From the NCBI GenBank assembly GCA_009684515.1, contig WKKS01000002.1:366747-430746 (forward strand): DNA of 64,000 bases, in the 5' to 3' direction. Shown piece by piece: positions 1-8,968 of the stretch. Both the position numbers and the translations under genes were made by a program. This stretch comes from Geobacter sp. (GTDB lineage: Bacteria; Desulfobacterota; Desulfuromonadia; Geobacterales; Pseudopelobacteraceae). Position 1 is the stretch's first letter, and every line of letters starts with the position of its first letter. Below the pieces are notes generated by a model. It had not been told where the DNA came from. It saw only the letters and a list, made by a program, of their open reading frames with translations, and made no database searches.

Positions 1-1140
1 GTAGTGCTGGTGACGACCCGCATGAACCGTATTCTGCGGATTGATACCGAAAACCTGATTGCCGAGGTCGAGCCGGGGGTTGTTACCGAACAGTTTCAAC
101 TGGCGGTCGAAAAACTCGGTTTGTTCTACCCACCCGATCCGGCTTCGCTCAAATTTTCGACTTTGGGTGGCAATGTGGCCGAAAACGCCGGTGGACCGCG
201 CTGCGTCAAGTACGGCGTTACCCGCGATTTCGTGATGGGGCTGGAAGTGGTGCTGCCGACCGGAGAGATCATTCGCACTGGCGGCGAAACCTACAAGGCG
301 GTGGTCGGCTATGATATGACCCGCCTGCTCTGCGGCAGCGAAGGGACCCTGGGAGTCATGACCAAGATCATTTTCAAGCTGCTGCCGTACCCGGATGCCA
401 AAAAAACAATGCTGACCATATTCGATTCGATCGACGGAGCGGCCAAGGCGGTCTCCACGATTATCGGCAACAAGATCATCCCGACCACGCTGGAATTCAT
501 GGATTATGCCACCCTGCAATGCGTGGAGAAGCGTTTCAGCCTCGGAATTCCACCGGAAGGGCGCGCTGTATTGCTGATCGAAGTGGATGGTGACCGTGAC
601 CTGATCGAAAAGCAGGCCGCCAGGATTCACGAGCTGATTACGCCGCTGGGACTGGTTCAGTTCAGGGCGGCCAGGGATGCGGCCGAATCGGAGGAACTCT
701 GGCGGGTGCGCCGTCTGGTATCACCATCACTGCGGGATATCAACCCGACCAAGTACAATGAGGATATCGTCGTGCCGCGCAGCAAAGTGCCGGATGTGAT
801 CCGTGCGATAGAAAAGATCCAGCAGAAATACGACATCCCGATCGTCAACTTCGGTCATGCCGGAGATGGCAATATTCATGTCAACATCATGATTGACAAA
901 GCGGTTCCCGGCATGGATGAAAAGGCGCACGAAGCGATTCGCGATGTCTTCCAGGCGGCACTCGACTTAAACGGCACCATGTCGGGCGAACATGGGGTCG
1001 GACTTTCCAAGGCGCCCTACATCGAACTGGAATTGTCACCACAGCAGATCGGGGCGATGAAAGCCATCAAAGCCGCCCTCGATCCGAATAATATCATGAA
1101 TCCCGGCAAAATGTTCCCATGGGGAGAAGACAAGATATGA
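1..1140 (+). CDS. glcD: FAD-linked oxidase, GlcD family (5' partial)
   Basis: C-terminal ~379 residues of a glycolate oxidase GlcD / D-lactate dehydrogenase-type flavoprotein. The frame is open at the window edge, so roughly 80-90 N-terminal residues (start of the FAD-binding domain) are missing. The visible part has the FAD pyrophosphate-loop region GGNVAENAGGPR followed by YGVTRDFV, and the C-terminal FAD_oxidase_C signatures NFGHAGDGNIHVN and GEHGVG. Enzymes of this family oxidise a 2-hydroxy acid (glycolate or D-lactate) and pass electrons to a partner Fe-S protein or quinone; the substrate cannot be read from sequence. Its stop overlaps the ATG of the next gene (ATGA), so the two are probably translationally coupled. 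Confident for family, not for substrate. Confidence 0.9.
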   Translation, partial: VVLVTTRMNRILRIDTENLIAEVEPGVVTEQFQLAVEKLGLFYPPDPASLKFSTLGGNVAENAGGPRCVKYGVTRDFVMGLEVVLPTGEIIRTGGETYKAVVGYDMTRLLCGSEGTLGVMTKIIFKLLPYPDAKKTMLTIFDSIDGAAKAVSTIIGNKIIPTTLEFMDYATLQCVEKRFSLGIPPEGRAVLLIEVDGDRDLIEKQAARIHELITPLGLVQFRAARDAAESEELWRVRRLVSPSLRDINPTKYNEDIVVPRSKVPDVIRAIEKIQQKYDIPIVNFGHAGDGNIHVNIMIDKAVPGMDEKAHEAIRDVFQAALDLNGTMSGEHGVGLSKAPYIELELSPQQIGAMKAIKAALDPNNIMNPGKMFPWGEDKI

Positions 1141-1445
1141 CGCACGATCCGAACAAAGAAATCCAGGAATCATCGCTGATCGGCCGGATTCTGTCGATGG
1201 AGGCACTGCTGCTGCTGATGGGGATCGCATCACTGGCATACGGCATAATCAACGGCGCGACCATGAATATTTTCTGGGGCATTGTTATAATCCCCGGCGT
1301 GTTTCTGCTTCACAAGATCCGCAAGAAAGACTGGACTAAACATTGGCAGGAGATGGAAGCCGAGCATAAGGCGATTCAGGATTACGAAGATCGCAAAAGG
1401 AACTCGCGGCCTATCCAGAAGGACAATCAAGATGACAAACAATAA
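1137..1445 (+). CDS. small two-helix membrane protein, unknown function
   Basis: 102 residues starting at the ATG that overlaps the stop of the upstream oxidase by 4 bases. Two hydrophobic segments (about residues 20-37 and 43-60, MEALLLLMGIASLAYG and FWGIVIIPGVFLLHK) are followed by a highly charged tail rich in Lys, Glu, Gln and Asp. I do not recognise the family. Its 3' end overlaps the start of maf, so oxidase, this gene, maf and yggS read as one operon. The tail may lie on the cytoplasmic side because it directly follows the basic stretch HKIRKKD (inference). Confidence 0.7.
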   Translation: MTHDPNKEIQESSLIGRILSMEALLLLMGIASLAYGIINGATMNIFWGIVIIPGVFLLHKIRKKDWTKHWQEMEAEHKAIQDYEDRKRNSRPIQKDNQDDKQ

Positions 1446-2019
1446 TCATGGATCAATAGTCCTGGCCTCCGCTTCGCCGCGCAGAACGGAGCTGATGACC
1501 CTGGCCGGCTTGCAGTTCACTGTTGTGCCGGCCGATATCTGCGAGGATGTTCTGCCGGGTGAGACGCCTGCCGATCACGTCATGCGTCTTTCACGGGAAA
1601 AAGCCGATGCGGTCGCAGCCACCACAGATGGGCGCTTTTTTATCGGAGCCGATACGGTTGTTGTGCTGGATGACGCCATCCTTGGCAAACCGGCGGATAA
1701 TGCGGATGCATTCAGAATGCTTTCGTCCCTGTCGGACAGAAATCACGAAGTAGTGACCGGTTTCACTGTGTTCGACAAAATCAGCTGCATACATGTCAGC
1801 CGCAGCGTCACCACCGAAGTGACTTTCAAGGCGCTGGAAGAACGCGAGATCAATGCCTATATCGCTTCCGGCTGCCCGATGGACAAAGCCGGCGCCTACG
1901 CCATCCAGGGCGGGGCGGTACACTTCGTCCGCTCCATCAACGGCTCCTATACCAACGTGATCGGCCTGCCGATGACCGAACTGTATGAAGTGCTGCAAGC
2001 CATGCAGGCGCTGGGCTGA
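1432..2019 (+). CDS. maf: Maf family nucleoside triphosphate pyrophosphatase
   Basis: 195 residues, full length for Maf/YhdE house-cleaning NTP pyrophosphatases, which hydrolyse non-canonical or methylated NTPs to NMP and PPi. The N-terminal signature LASASPRR (residues 10-17), the metal-site stretch GADTVVVLD (about 79-87) followed by GKP, and SGCPMDKAGAYAIQG near residues 144-158 are all present. Starts at an ATG overlapping the previous coding region. YggS follows 13 bp downstream. Cytoplasmic. Some members are dTTP/UTP-specific and others act on m7GTP; I cannot separate these here. Confidence 0.93.
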   Translation: MTNNNHGSIVLASASPRRTELMTLAGLQFTVVPADICEDVLPGETPADHVMRLSREKADAVAATTDGRFFIGADTVVVLDDAILGKPADNADAFRMLSSLSDRNHEVVTGFTVFDKISCIHVSRSVTTEVTFKALEEREINAYIASGCPMDKAGAYAIQGGAVHFVRSINGSYTNVIGLPMTELYEVLQAMQALG

Positions 2020-2032
2020 GCGGGAAACCAAT

Positions 2033-2716
2033 ATGTCAATCTCTCTGAACCTGGCAGATATCAGGCAGCGCATCCGGACCGCGGCCGAAAAGGCAGGCCG
2101 GGAGCCTTCCTCCGTCCGTCTGGTGGCAGTTTCCAAAACCCGCCCGGCGGCAGATATCGTGGAGGCTTTCCAGGCCGGCCAGACCGTGTTCGGAGAGAAT
2201 TATATTCAGGAACTTGCCGCCAAGCTGGACCAGCTGCAGGAAGCGGTGGAGTGGCATGTGATTGGCAACCTGCAAAGTAACAAAGTCAAATACATTGCCG
2301 GCCGGGTGGCGCTGATCCATTCCGTTGACCGGCTTTCTCTGGCCGAGGAAATCAGCCGCCAGTGGGGCAAGCTGGGTAAAATCTGTGATGTGCTGATTCA
2401 GGTCAATATATCCGGCGAGTCAAGCAAGTCGGGGACAACCGAGGAAGGGGCATTGCAGTTAGTGAGGGAGTGCGCCCAGCTGCCGAATATCAGGGTCAAA
2501 GGGTTGATGACGATGCCGCCCTTCTTCGATGATCCGGAGGCTGCCCGCCCCTATTTTGCAGAGCTGTTCCGGCTCTCCCGCACGATCGACGCGGCCGGGA
2601 TACCGGCTGTTGAGATGCGGGAGCTTTCAATGGGGATGTCGGGGGATTTTGAGGCCGCCATTCAGGAAGGCGCCACGCTGGTGCGGGTCGGCACAGCCAT
2701 CTTCGGAGAAAGATAG
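2033..2716 (+). CDS. yggS: YggS family pyridoxal phosphate homeostasis protein
   Basis: 227 residues from the ATG at 2033. An upstream in-frame start at 1985 would overlap maf and is rejected. Family features: VRLVAVSKTRP carrying the PLP-binding lysine (about residue 38), FGENYIQE, EWHVIGNLQSNKVK and the C-terminal LSMGMSGDFEAAIQEGAT(L)VRVG block. YggS/PROSC binds PLP and buffers vitamin B6 and amino-acid pools without a known catalytic reaction. Last gene of the + operon; it faces mqnB on the opposite strand with only 3 bp between the two stops and no clear terminator hairpin. Confidence 0.95.
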   Translation: MSISLNLADIRQRIRTAAEKAGREPSSVRLVAVSKTRPAADIVEAFQAGQTVFGENYIQELAAKLDQLQEAVEWHVIGNLQSNKVKYIAGRVALIHSVDRLSLAEEISRQWGKLGKICDVLIQVNISGESSKSGTTEEGALQLVRECAQLPNIRVKGLMTMPPFFDDPEAARPYFAELFRLSRTIDAAGIPAVEMRELSMGMSGDFEAAIQEGATLVRVGTAIFGER

Positions 2717-2719
2717 GCT

Positions 2720-3484
2720 CTACATCTCCGGGACCGCCATAGGGAAGGGGGCCGTATCGGGTCGATCCATTTCTTCGATATATTTCAGCACGAAACGCTG
2801 GGCGACTTCAACGGCCCGCGGGATTTCCCATTTATTCATATCACGTTCTTCCACCAGATTACTGATTCCGCGAATTTCCAGGCAATCCAGACCATAACGC
2901 AGGCAGACTTGCGCCACAGCGGCACCTTCCATGTTTTCGGCAATTACATTCCAGCGCCGTGACAACTCTTTGCCGCGCTCCAGGGTTCCGCTGCAGGTGG
3001 AAACCGTGGCAAAACGCCCCCGCATCAGAAATACTCCGTAGTAATCGGCCAGCTGCATGGCCTTCTCCGAGGCATGTTTTGAGAGCGGCAACGTATTGAA
3101 ATAGTGCCGCCCACCCAGGTCAAGCGCCGGGAGCGACATATAACGCAGGTCTTGCCATCCCTCCTCGACAAGAACGCCTTCATCCGCCAGCAGTTCGTCA
3201 CTGGCCACAACCAGGTCGCCGATCGAAAGGCCGCTGCCGATGTAAGCTCCCGCACAGCCGATGTTTATGACCAGCTGCGGACGCTGGCGTTCGAGCATGA
3301 CCGCCGTCGCCGTGGCGGCATTTATTTTACCGGCGCCACCGACACAGATCGTAATGCGGATATTTCCAAGCTGCCCTTCGACATACTCAAAAGCGCCTGA
3401 TTTGAATCTGACCGGCTGCGACAGGGCCTTTTCCAGCACCTGTGTCTCCTGCGGAACTGCTGCTATGATCAGGAGTGATTTCAT
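2720..3484 (-). CDS. mqnB: futalosine hydrolase
   Basis: 254 residues from the ATG at 3484, which overlaps the stop of the upstream gene (ATGA). An N-terminal extension to 3547 is open but lies inside that gene. The protein is a nucleoside phosphorylase/MTAN-fold nucleosidase: LLIIAAVPQE at the N-terminus, GGAGKINAA, GCAGAY, and the C-terminal ENMEGAAVAQ plus EIRGISNLV with a following RD..W, the pattern of MqnB rather than MTA/SAH nucleosidase. MqnB releases hypoxanthine from futalosine to give dehypoxanthine futalosine in the alternative menaquinone pathway. That fits a Geobacter-like respiratory organism. Last gene of the engB-folE2-fusion-mqnB operon. Confidence 0.85.
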   Translation of the reverse strand: MKSLLIIAAVPQETQVLEKALSQPVRFKSGAFEYVEGQLGNIRITICVGGAGKINAATATAVMLERQRPQLVINIGCAGAYIGSGLSIGDLVVASDELLADEGVLVEEGWQDLRYMSLPALDLGGRHYFNTLPLSKHASEKAMQLADYYGVFLMRGRFATVSTCSGTLERGKELSRRWNVIAENMEGAAVAQVCLRYGLDCLEIRGISNLVEERDMNKWEIPRAVEVAQRFVLKYIEEMDRPDTAPFPMAVPEM

Positions 3485-5418
3485 ATGGTTCCCACCGTGA
3501 TCGGCTCTAAATCGGGCGAAAGCTCCCCCGGAACAGCGGCAAGCCATTTATCCAGGACATCCTCCAGCTCCTTTACCAGCACCGGCTTGGTCAAAAAATC
3601 GTTCATGCCGACCTCCATACATTGCTGACGCGCTTCTTCAATCGCGTTGGCGGTCAATGCCACCACCGGTATGTTGTGGTTCAATACGGCAGAGAGCGGA
3701 TCACGGATCGCGGTTGTGGCTTGATAGCCATTCATCTCCGGCATCTGGCAATCCATCAATACCAGGTCATAATGTGACGACTGCAGCGCCGAAACCGCCA
3801 GCAACCCATTGCAGACCGCATCCACCTGATAGCCCAATGACGAGATCATCATCTTGATTACCCGCCGGTTGGTAGAATGGTCCTCCGCCAGCAGAATCCG
3901 GCCCCTGTCGCCTCTGCGAATCAAAGCGGCTTCCTGAAGATCTTTCCCGTCGTGAACGTCCGGCCTTATTTCCGAAACCGCCTGTTTTTTAAGTTCCACC
4001 TCGAAACGAAAGGTTGATCCGACCCCTTCGACACTCTCGACCGAAATAACGGAGCCCATCAGCGCCGCCAACTGCTGACAGATTGACAACCCCAGGCCGG
4101 TGCCGCCGTACTTGCGGGAGGTGGAGCCGTCAACCTGGATGAAAGGGTCAAAGATCGCTTCAAGGCGGTCCGGAGGAATACCGATACCGGTATCTCTGAC
4201 CGTAAAAACCAGCGTTGCGTTAAGATCGGTTTGGGACAACAGCTGCACTCCAACGCAAACACTCCCTTTTTCGGTAAACTTGATCGCGTTTGAAGCCAGG
4301 TTGATGATGATCTGACTGAGGCGGGTGCTGTCTCCGTGCAGATAAGGAGGGACGTCCGGCTTGATGCTGCATTCGAAATTCAGGTTCTTTTCGGACGCCT
4401 GAAACGTGAGTATCGCCAAGGCATCGTTTACCAGATATGCCAGATTGAAATCGTGGGGATGCAGCTCCAGTTTTCCGGCTTCGATCCGGGCGAAGGTCAG
4501 CAGGTCGTTGATCAATCCCAGCAATAATTCGGAACTTGTGCGAATGATACCGACGTATTCACGCTGGGTAGCGTCGAGGTTGGTCTTTCTGAGCAGCTCG
4601 GTCACTCCGACGACGCCGCTGAGCGGGGTCCGAAGCTCATGGCTCATATTGGTCAGAAAAATGCTCTTGGTTTTATTGGCCGCCTCGGCAGTCTCTTTGG
4701 CCAGGCGCATCTCCTGCTCGGACTCCCTATGGGTCGTGACATCCTGGCAGGAGAGAATCATACGCTCGCTAACCAGAGTTGCAGTCCGGGAACCGGCCTC
4801 CATATTTAAAACCGACCTTCTCAGAAAAGCAGCCAGATCTTCCAGGGCATCAATATCATGCCAGGATGGTAAAAGCGCGGTTGCCGCTCCGGCCTGCCGG
4901 GCTGCTGACAGGCTCTGTTGAAGCACCAGGGAGGTGCTCCATTCAATTCCGCTGAAGAGTTGCGGAACCATCTGCTTCAATCCCAACAGATAATAGCCAC
5001 CGTCGCTGCTGGGACCAAAGACGGCATCGGCCGGATGATTTGCCAGGATGTCAAAAGCCTGAGTTATGTAAGCATATGGCAGATCGGGGATGTCGCTGCC
5101 GATGATGCAGCAGCTCTCGAAACCATTTGCGAACATTTCCACAAAAGCGGCCTGCATCCGTTCCCCCAGATCACCGGACGCTTGCCATCGCGAACAGCAG
5201 CCGTAGCTTTCCGTCAGCTGCAGGAGCGAATTTTCGTCACAAGCCCAGTACACGACCGTTTCGACATCTGTCAACCTGCGGGTCAGTTCCAGCACGTCCA
5301 GCAGCATGGCCCGATACAGCTCCGCAGCTGCGATGTCGCCAATGGCGGCTGCCAGACGGGTCTTGACCTTACCGGGGAGCGGTTCCCGGGCAAAGATGAT
5401 CAGCCCTTTTTTACTCAC
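3481..5418 (-). CDS. TIGR04282-type glycosyltransferase fused to hybrid histidine kinase
   Basis: 645-residue single frame with a GTG start overlapping the folE2 stop. Residues 1-~205 match the TIGR04282/DUF2064 family (FAREPLPGKVKTRL, GSDIPDLP, FGPSSDGGYYLLGL, HDIDALEDLAAFL), usually a stand-alone protein of about 200 residues. After a short linker comes ILSCQDVTTHRESEQE, which looks like the last strand and exit helix of a PAS domain whose body is missing. Then HisKA with NMSHELRTPL (His near 260), HATPase (NLASNAIKF, DTGIGI, GGTGLGL) and a C-terminal receiver (LAEDHSTN, phospho-acceptor in LMDCQMPEMNG, near 560, and TKP). Kinase motifs are intact. No transmembrane segment. The join suggests a deletion that fused two neighbouring genes. 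Confidence 0.9.
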   Translation of the reverse strand: MSKKGLIIFAREPLPGKVKTRLAAAIGDIAAAELYRAMLLDVLELTRRLTDVETVVYWACDENSLLQLTESYGCCSRWQASGDLGERMQAAFVEMFANGFESCCIIGSDIPDLPYAYITQAFDILANHPADAVFGPSSDGGYYLLGLKQMVPQLFSGIEWSTSLVLQQSLSAARQAGAATALLPSWHDIDALEDLAAFLRRSVLNMEAGSRTATLVSERMILSCQDVTTHRESEQEMRLAKETAEAANKTKSIFLTNMSHELRTPLSGVVGVTELLRKTNLDATQREYVGIIRTSSELLLGLINDLLTFARIEAGKLELHPHDFNLAYLVNDALAILTFQASEKNLNFECSIKPDVPPYLHGDSTRLSQIIINLASNAIKFTEKGSVCVGVQLLSQTDLNATLVFTVRDTGIGIPPDRLEAIFDPFIQVDGSTSRKYGGTGLGLSICQQLAALMGSVISVESVEGVGSTFRFEVELKKQAVSEIRPDVHDGKDLQEAALIRRGDRGRILLAEDHSTNRRVIKMMISSLGYQVDAVCNGLLAVSALQSSHYDLVLMDCQMPEMNGYQATTAIRDPLSAVLNHNIPVVALTANAIEEARQQCMEVGMNDFLTKPVLVKELEDVLDKWLAAVPGELSPDLEPITVGTI

Positions 5419-6230
5419 CGGCGATCCAACTCTACGGCCGCATAGGCCGAATGGTTATGGATCGACTCAAAGTTCTCGGTTTCCACCGAAAACCAGGTGA
5501 TGTTATCGAGGGCCGCCAGGCGGGAATAGGCCTCTCTGACCATGTCTTCAACAAAACGCGGATTCTCGTAGGCGTGCTCGGTTACGTACTTCTCGTCCTC
5601 GCGCTTGAGCAGCGAGTAGAGCGGGCTGCTGCCGCACTGCTCAATCAGTTCCACCAGATCCTCGATCCAGATAAAATCACGGTAGCGAACCCGCACCGTC
5701 ATGATGCTGCGCTGGTTATGGGCGCCGAACCGGGATAGCTCCTTGCTGCAGGGGCAAAGCGAGGTCAGCGGCACCCGGATGCCGAGTACGAAGTCGAGGG
5801 TATCGGTCATCGAGGCGCTGAATTCGCAGGTGTACTCCATCAGGCTTTTGGCCCCTGATACCGGAGCGGTCTTGTCGATAAAATAGGGAAACTGGATCTC
5901 CAGGTGGGCACTGTCCGACCCGAGTTTGCTTTTCATCTCTTCCAGAATTGTTTCCAGTTTGTCCAGCGCGATCTGCTCACGGTATTTGTTGAGAATTTCC
6001 ACGAAGCGGCTCATGTGGGTTCCCTTGAAATGGTGCGGCAGATCGACGTACATGTTGACCCTGGCCACGGTGTGCTGCAGGGTGCGGTTCTTGTCCATCA
6101 CGACGACCGGGTAGGTGATATCCTTGACACCCACTTTAGAGATCGGAATCCGGCGGTGATCAGGGCGTTTCTGCATATCCGGCATGGGAGCCGCGACACT
6201 TTTTTTATCCGGTTTGGCAGCGCTTGTCAT
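5415..6230 (-). CDS. folE2: GTP cyclohydrolase FolE2 (type IB)
   Basis: 271 residues, normal length for GTP cyclohydrolase IB (FolE2/MptA family), which converts GTP to 7,8-dihydroneopterin triphosphate for folate and related pterins. Family landmarks are visible: PISKVGVKD near the N-terminus, KGTHMSRF, the metal-ligand cysteine segment TSLCPCSKE (about 160-168) and GAHNQRS directly after it, and a C-terminal HNHSAYA. Start and stop both overlap neighbours by 4 bp (engB upstream, fusion gene downstream), so translation is probably coupled. FolE2 tolerates metals other than zinc and often substitutes for FolE; no FolE is visible in this window. Confidence 0.95.
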   Translation of the reverse strand: MTSAAKPDKKSVAAPMPDMQKRPDHRRIPISKVGVKDITYPVVVMDKNRTLQHTVARVNMYVDLPHHFKGTHMSRFVEILNKYREQIALDKLETILEEMKSKLGSDSAHLEIQFPYFIDKTAPVSGAKSLMEYTCEFSASMTDTLDFVLGIRVPLTSLCPCSKELSRFGAHNQRSIMTVRVRYRDFIWIEDLVELIEQCGSSPLYSLLKREDEKYVTEHAYENPRFVEDMVREAYSRLAALDNITWFSVETENFESIHNHSAYAAVELDRR

Positions 6231-6823
6231 AGGGCCAGCTCCAGCTCCAGGACATTTCCGATCTCTTTCCAGATACCGATGCGCCCCTCCCTGGAAAGCG
6301 CCGAGAAAGGGAGCATCATGTTCTTGTCACGCTTGATTGCTTCCGCAATCAGCGTTTTCTGTTTGGCCTGCTCGTTTTTGGAAAGCTTGTCGCATTTGGT
6401 AACCACAATAATCGGCGGAATGTTGTACAGCTCCAGCCAGCGCAGCATCTGCAGGTCACCGTCGGAAGGAATCCGGCGGATGTCCAGAATCAGCACGACC
6501 GCCTTGAGGCTTTCGCGCGAGGATAGATAGCTCTCGATCATCGGTCCCCACTGTTTGCGCAATGCGGGAGGTGCCTTGGCGTAGCCGTAACCGGGCAGGT
6601 CCACCAGCGTCAGGACATGGTTGATATCGAAAAAGTTGATCAGCTGCGTCCGGCCGGGAGTCGAGCTGGTCCGGACCAGCCCCTTGCGGGCAGCCAGCAC
6701 GTTGATCAGCGAAGATTTGCCGACGTTGGAGCGACCGACAAAGGCCACTTCCGGCAACCCCGGAGGTGGATAATCCTTCGGCTTGGCCGCGCTTTTTATG
6801 AATTCTGCCTGGTTAACATCCAT
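6227..6823 (-). CDS. engB: ribosome biogenesis GTP-binding protein EngB/YsxC
   Basis: 198 residues, the standard length. GTPase motifs in order: G1 GRSNVGKSS (about 30-38), G2/switch STPGRTQ, G3 DLPGYG (about 75), G4 TKCDKL (about 142) and G5 SAL (about 175). EngB assists assembly of the large ribosomal subunit. The ATG at 6823 has GAGGAG 8 bases upstream, and a consensus-like promoter lies at 6848-6877. First gene of the coupled operon with folE2, the transferase/kinase fusion and mqnB. Confidence 0.96.
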   Translation of the reverse strand: MDVNQAEFIKSAAKPKDYPPPGLPEVAFVGRSNVGKSSLINVLAARKGLVRTSSTPGRTQLINFFDINHVLTLVDLPGYGYAKAPPALRKQWGPMIESYLSSRESLKAVVLILDIRRIPSDGDLQMLRWLELYNIPPIIVVTKCDKLSKNEQAKQKTLIAEAIKRDKNMMLPFSALSREGRIGIWKEIGNVLELELAL

Positions 6824-6847
6824 GTGTAAATCTCCTCTTCAGGCCGC

Positions 6848-6877
6848 ATTATAGTATCCACCTTCCTGCCGATACAA
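6848..6877 (-). promoter_or_regulatory. sigma-70-type promoter of the engB operon
   Basis: On the minus strand TTGTAT (-35, 6872-6877) and a perfect TATAAT (-10, 6848-6853) are separated by 18 bp and lie just upstream of the engB ribosome binding site. This is pattern matching only; no start site has been mapped. Confidence 0.65.
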
Positions 6878-6936
6878 GCTTTATGCGGTGTCTGGCTGGT
6901 ACATTATTAGCGGATAATTGATCCGTCCCTGCTATT

Positions 6937-8193
6937 TCAGGCCTTCTCGTACTCATTAGCCCATTCCTGCAGCGTTTTGACACGCTGGACAACCGGCGGA
7001 TGGCTGTAATAAAAATTTGCGTAAAATGGGTGGGTAAACAGATTGGACAGGTTTTCAGCTGACATTTTGATCAGAGCCGAAGCCAGATCCTGCGGACGAC
7101 CGGTCAGGTCGGCGGCGTAGCGGTCGGCCTCCCGCTCGTGACAGCGGGAACGCCAGGCCGAGAAGGGTGTCATCGGGAACATCACCAATGAAGCAACAAA
7201 ACCCAGCACGACCATCCTGGCCGGCAGGCTGATTTCAGTCGGCAACCCCAGCAATTCCGGCAGGCCGGACCAGCCAAGCAGCCTGAAACTCAGCCATGAC
7301 CCGGCCAGCGCCATAACTTCCGCCACCAGCAGCCGCTTCCAGATATGCCCCTTTTTCCAATGCCCGATCTCATGGGCCAGCACCGCCACAATCTCTCCGT
7401 GACTCATCTGTTTGATCAACGTGTCATACAGCACAATGCGCTTGACCTTGCCGATCCCGGTAAAATAGGCGTTGGAGTGCCTGCTGCGCCTGGACGCGTC
7501 CATCTGAAGAACCTTGCCCGCCTTAAGACCGGCCTTCTCCATCATGCTGCGGATTTCGTCTTCCAGCCCCGGCTCACTGACCGGCTCGTATTTGTTGAAA
7601 AGCGGTTCGATCAGATAGGGTGAGATGAACATCATGAACAGGCTGAAAAAGGCCATGAAACCCCACACCCAGATCCACCACTGCTGCGGGCTCCAATGAA
7701 TCAGCCAGAACACGACACTGATCAAAAACGTCAGCAGTACGGCGCCGATGGTCTGGGATTTAAGAAAATCGACGACCCAGATTCGTGCTGTGGTGGTATT
7801 GAAACCGTAGCGCGCCTCGATCCGGAACGTACCATACAGATCAAAGGGTATGCCGAGTATGGTTTGCATCCAGGTCAGGATCAGGAAGAACAGGATCGCG
7901 GAAAGGATGTAAGAGTTGCTCAATCCGCTGACAAAACCGTCATAGACCGTAATCACTCCACCGAACAGGAAGAGCACCAGCAGGGCGTTATCGAAGAGTG
8001 AACTCCACAACCCCAGACGACTGGAGTCAAAAGTATAGGCGGAACTTTTGCGCAGTTTTTCTTCGTCGATCTCGTTTTCAAAACCTTCAGGCACCTCTGA
8101 ACCATGTCGTTTGAGATGTTCCAGGTTGATATGGCGCAGCCAGTAACTAAAGGCGGTGATGATGGCAAACAGGGAGAAGATGGCTAGTTTCAT
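6937..8193 (-). CDS. M48 family CAAX-protease-like zinc metalloprotease
   Basis: 418 residues, close to STE24/CAAX prenyl protease 1-type members of peptidase family M48. Several transmembrane segments are visible: residues 1-18, about 65-90, 98-118, 150-175, 180-205, then paired helices around 305-355. The zinc motif is LAHEIGHWKKGH (about 280) and the third ligand region HEREADRYAADLTG (about 360). The family cleaves membrane or misfolded proteins; bacterial substrates are usually unknown, and no prenylated substrate need exist here. It sits downstream of an intrinsic terminator, so it has its own transcription; the start has only a weak AAAGGAT-like ribosome site. Confidence 0.9.
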   Translation of the reverse strand: MKLAIFSLFAIITAFSYWLRHINLEHLKRHGSEVPEGFENEIDEEKLRKSSAYTFDSSRLGLWSSLFDNALLVLFLFGGVITVYDGFVSGLSNSYILSAILFFLILTWMQTILGIPFDLYGTFRIEARYGFNTTTARIWVVDFLKSQTIGAVLLTFLISVVFWLIHWSPQQWWIWVWGFMAFFSLFMMFISPYLIEPLFNKYEPVSEPGLEDEIRSMMEKAGLKAGKVLQMDASRRSRHSNAYFTGIGKVKRIVLYDTLIKQMSHGEIVAVLAHEIGHWKKGHIWKRLLVAEVMALAGSWLSFRLLGWSGLPELLGLPTEISLPARMVVLGFVASLVMFPMTPFSAWRSRCHEREADRYAADLTGRPQDLASALIKMSAENLSNLFTHPFYANFYYSHPPVVQRVKTLQEWANEYEKA

Positions 8194-8218
8194 TGACTAT
8201 CGGATCCTTTGGGAGAAT

Positions 8219-8244
8219 AAAAAGGGCGAAGCAAGCCTCGCCCT
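8219..8244 (-). terminator. intrinsic terminator after elbB
   Basis: Minus-strand hairpin with 7-bp arms AGGGCGA / TCGCCCT (8238-8244 and 8223-8229), an 8-base loop, and an immediate T-run (8219-8223). It lies between the elbB stop and the M48 protease gene. Confidence 0.8.
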
Positions 8245-8268
8245 CAAAAAACATATCGCGGCAGTATT

Positions 8269-8922
8269 CTAAATCAGCTTGATGACTTCCCGGACACATT
8301 TGTCAATCCCCTGATACGCTTCGGAGATGTTGTTAGCCAGCATGTAGGCCGGTGTCGAGACCAGTTTATGTTTTGCGTCCACGACAAATTCGGTGACCGG
8401 ACATTCCTGATGTTTTGCGCCGGTCTTTTCAATCTCGGAGGCGGTTCCGGGATCGTTGCCAATGGTCAGGGTCGGGCCGAAATCCTTGCCAAGCACGGCC
8501 GAGATCAGGGCTGGCGCAATGCAGATCGCTCCGATCGGTTTGGCGGCAACGGCCATTTCCTTCAACAGACGTGAGACTTCCGGATGAACCGACGCGGCAG
8601 CCCCCTTGACAGCAAAATCGCACAGGTTCCTGGCTGCTCCAAAACCGCCCGGAAAGATGATCGCATCCAGATCTGAAGCCGACACCTCCGCAATATCACG
8701 GATGTTACCACGCGCAATGCGGGCCGACTCAACCAGAGCGTTACGTTTTTCGCCGCTTTCCTGCATGGAGAGATGGTTGGTGACCGGAAAATCCGCATTG
8801 GGGGCCATGCAGACCGCCTCCGCACCCTGACGATCAATGGCCAGCAGAGTGAAAACAGCTTCGTGAATTTCGCTGCCGTCCCGAACTCCGCAACCTGACA
8901 ATACTACACCGATTTTTTTCAT
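8269..8922 (-). CDS. elbB: ElbB-type glyoxalase / DJ-1-PfpI-like protein
   Basis: 217 residues from the ATG at 8922, which has a strong GGAGG upstream; the longer frame to 9012 lacks a ribosome site and overlaps the next gene. The sequence follows the ElbB (isoprenoid biosynthesis protein with amidotransferase-like domain) pattern: KIGVVLSGCGVRDGSEIHEA at the start, FPGGFGAARNL (about 95-105), and the nucleophile elbow GAICIAPAL with its cysteine near residue 136. E. coli ElbB has glyoxalase activity in vitro and a loose link to isoprenoid metabolism. Cytoplasmic, terminated by the hairpin at 8219-8244. Confidence 0.9.
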   Translation of the reverse strand: MKKIGVVLSGCGVRDGSEIHEAVFTLLAIDRQGAEAVCMAPNADFPVTNHLSMQESGEKRNALVESARIARGNIRDIAEVSASDLDAIIFPGGFGAARNLCDFAVKGAAASVHPEVSRLLKEMAVAAKPIGAICIAPALISAVLGKDFGPTLTIGNDPGTASEIEKTGAKHQECPVTEFVVDAKHKLVSTPAYMLANNISEAYQGIDKCVREVIKLI

Positions 8923-8968
8923 CTCCGTACCTCCTGCACTGTTGTTTATTGTTTGAAGTTCCGCACAT

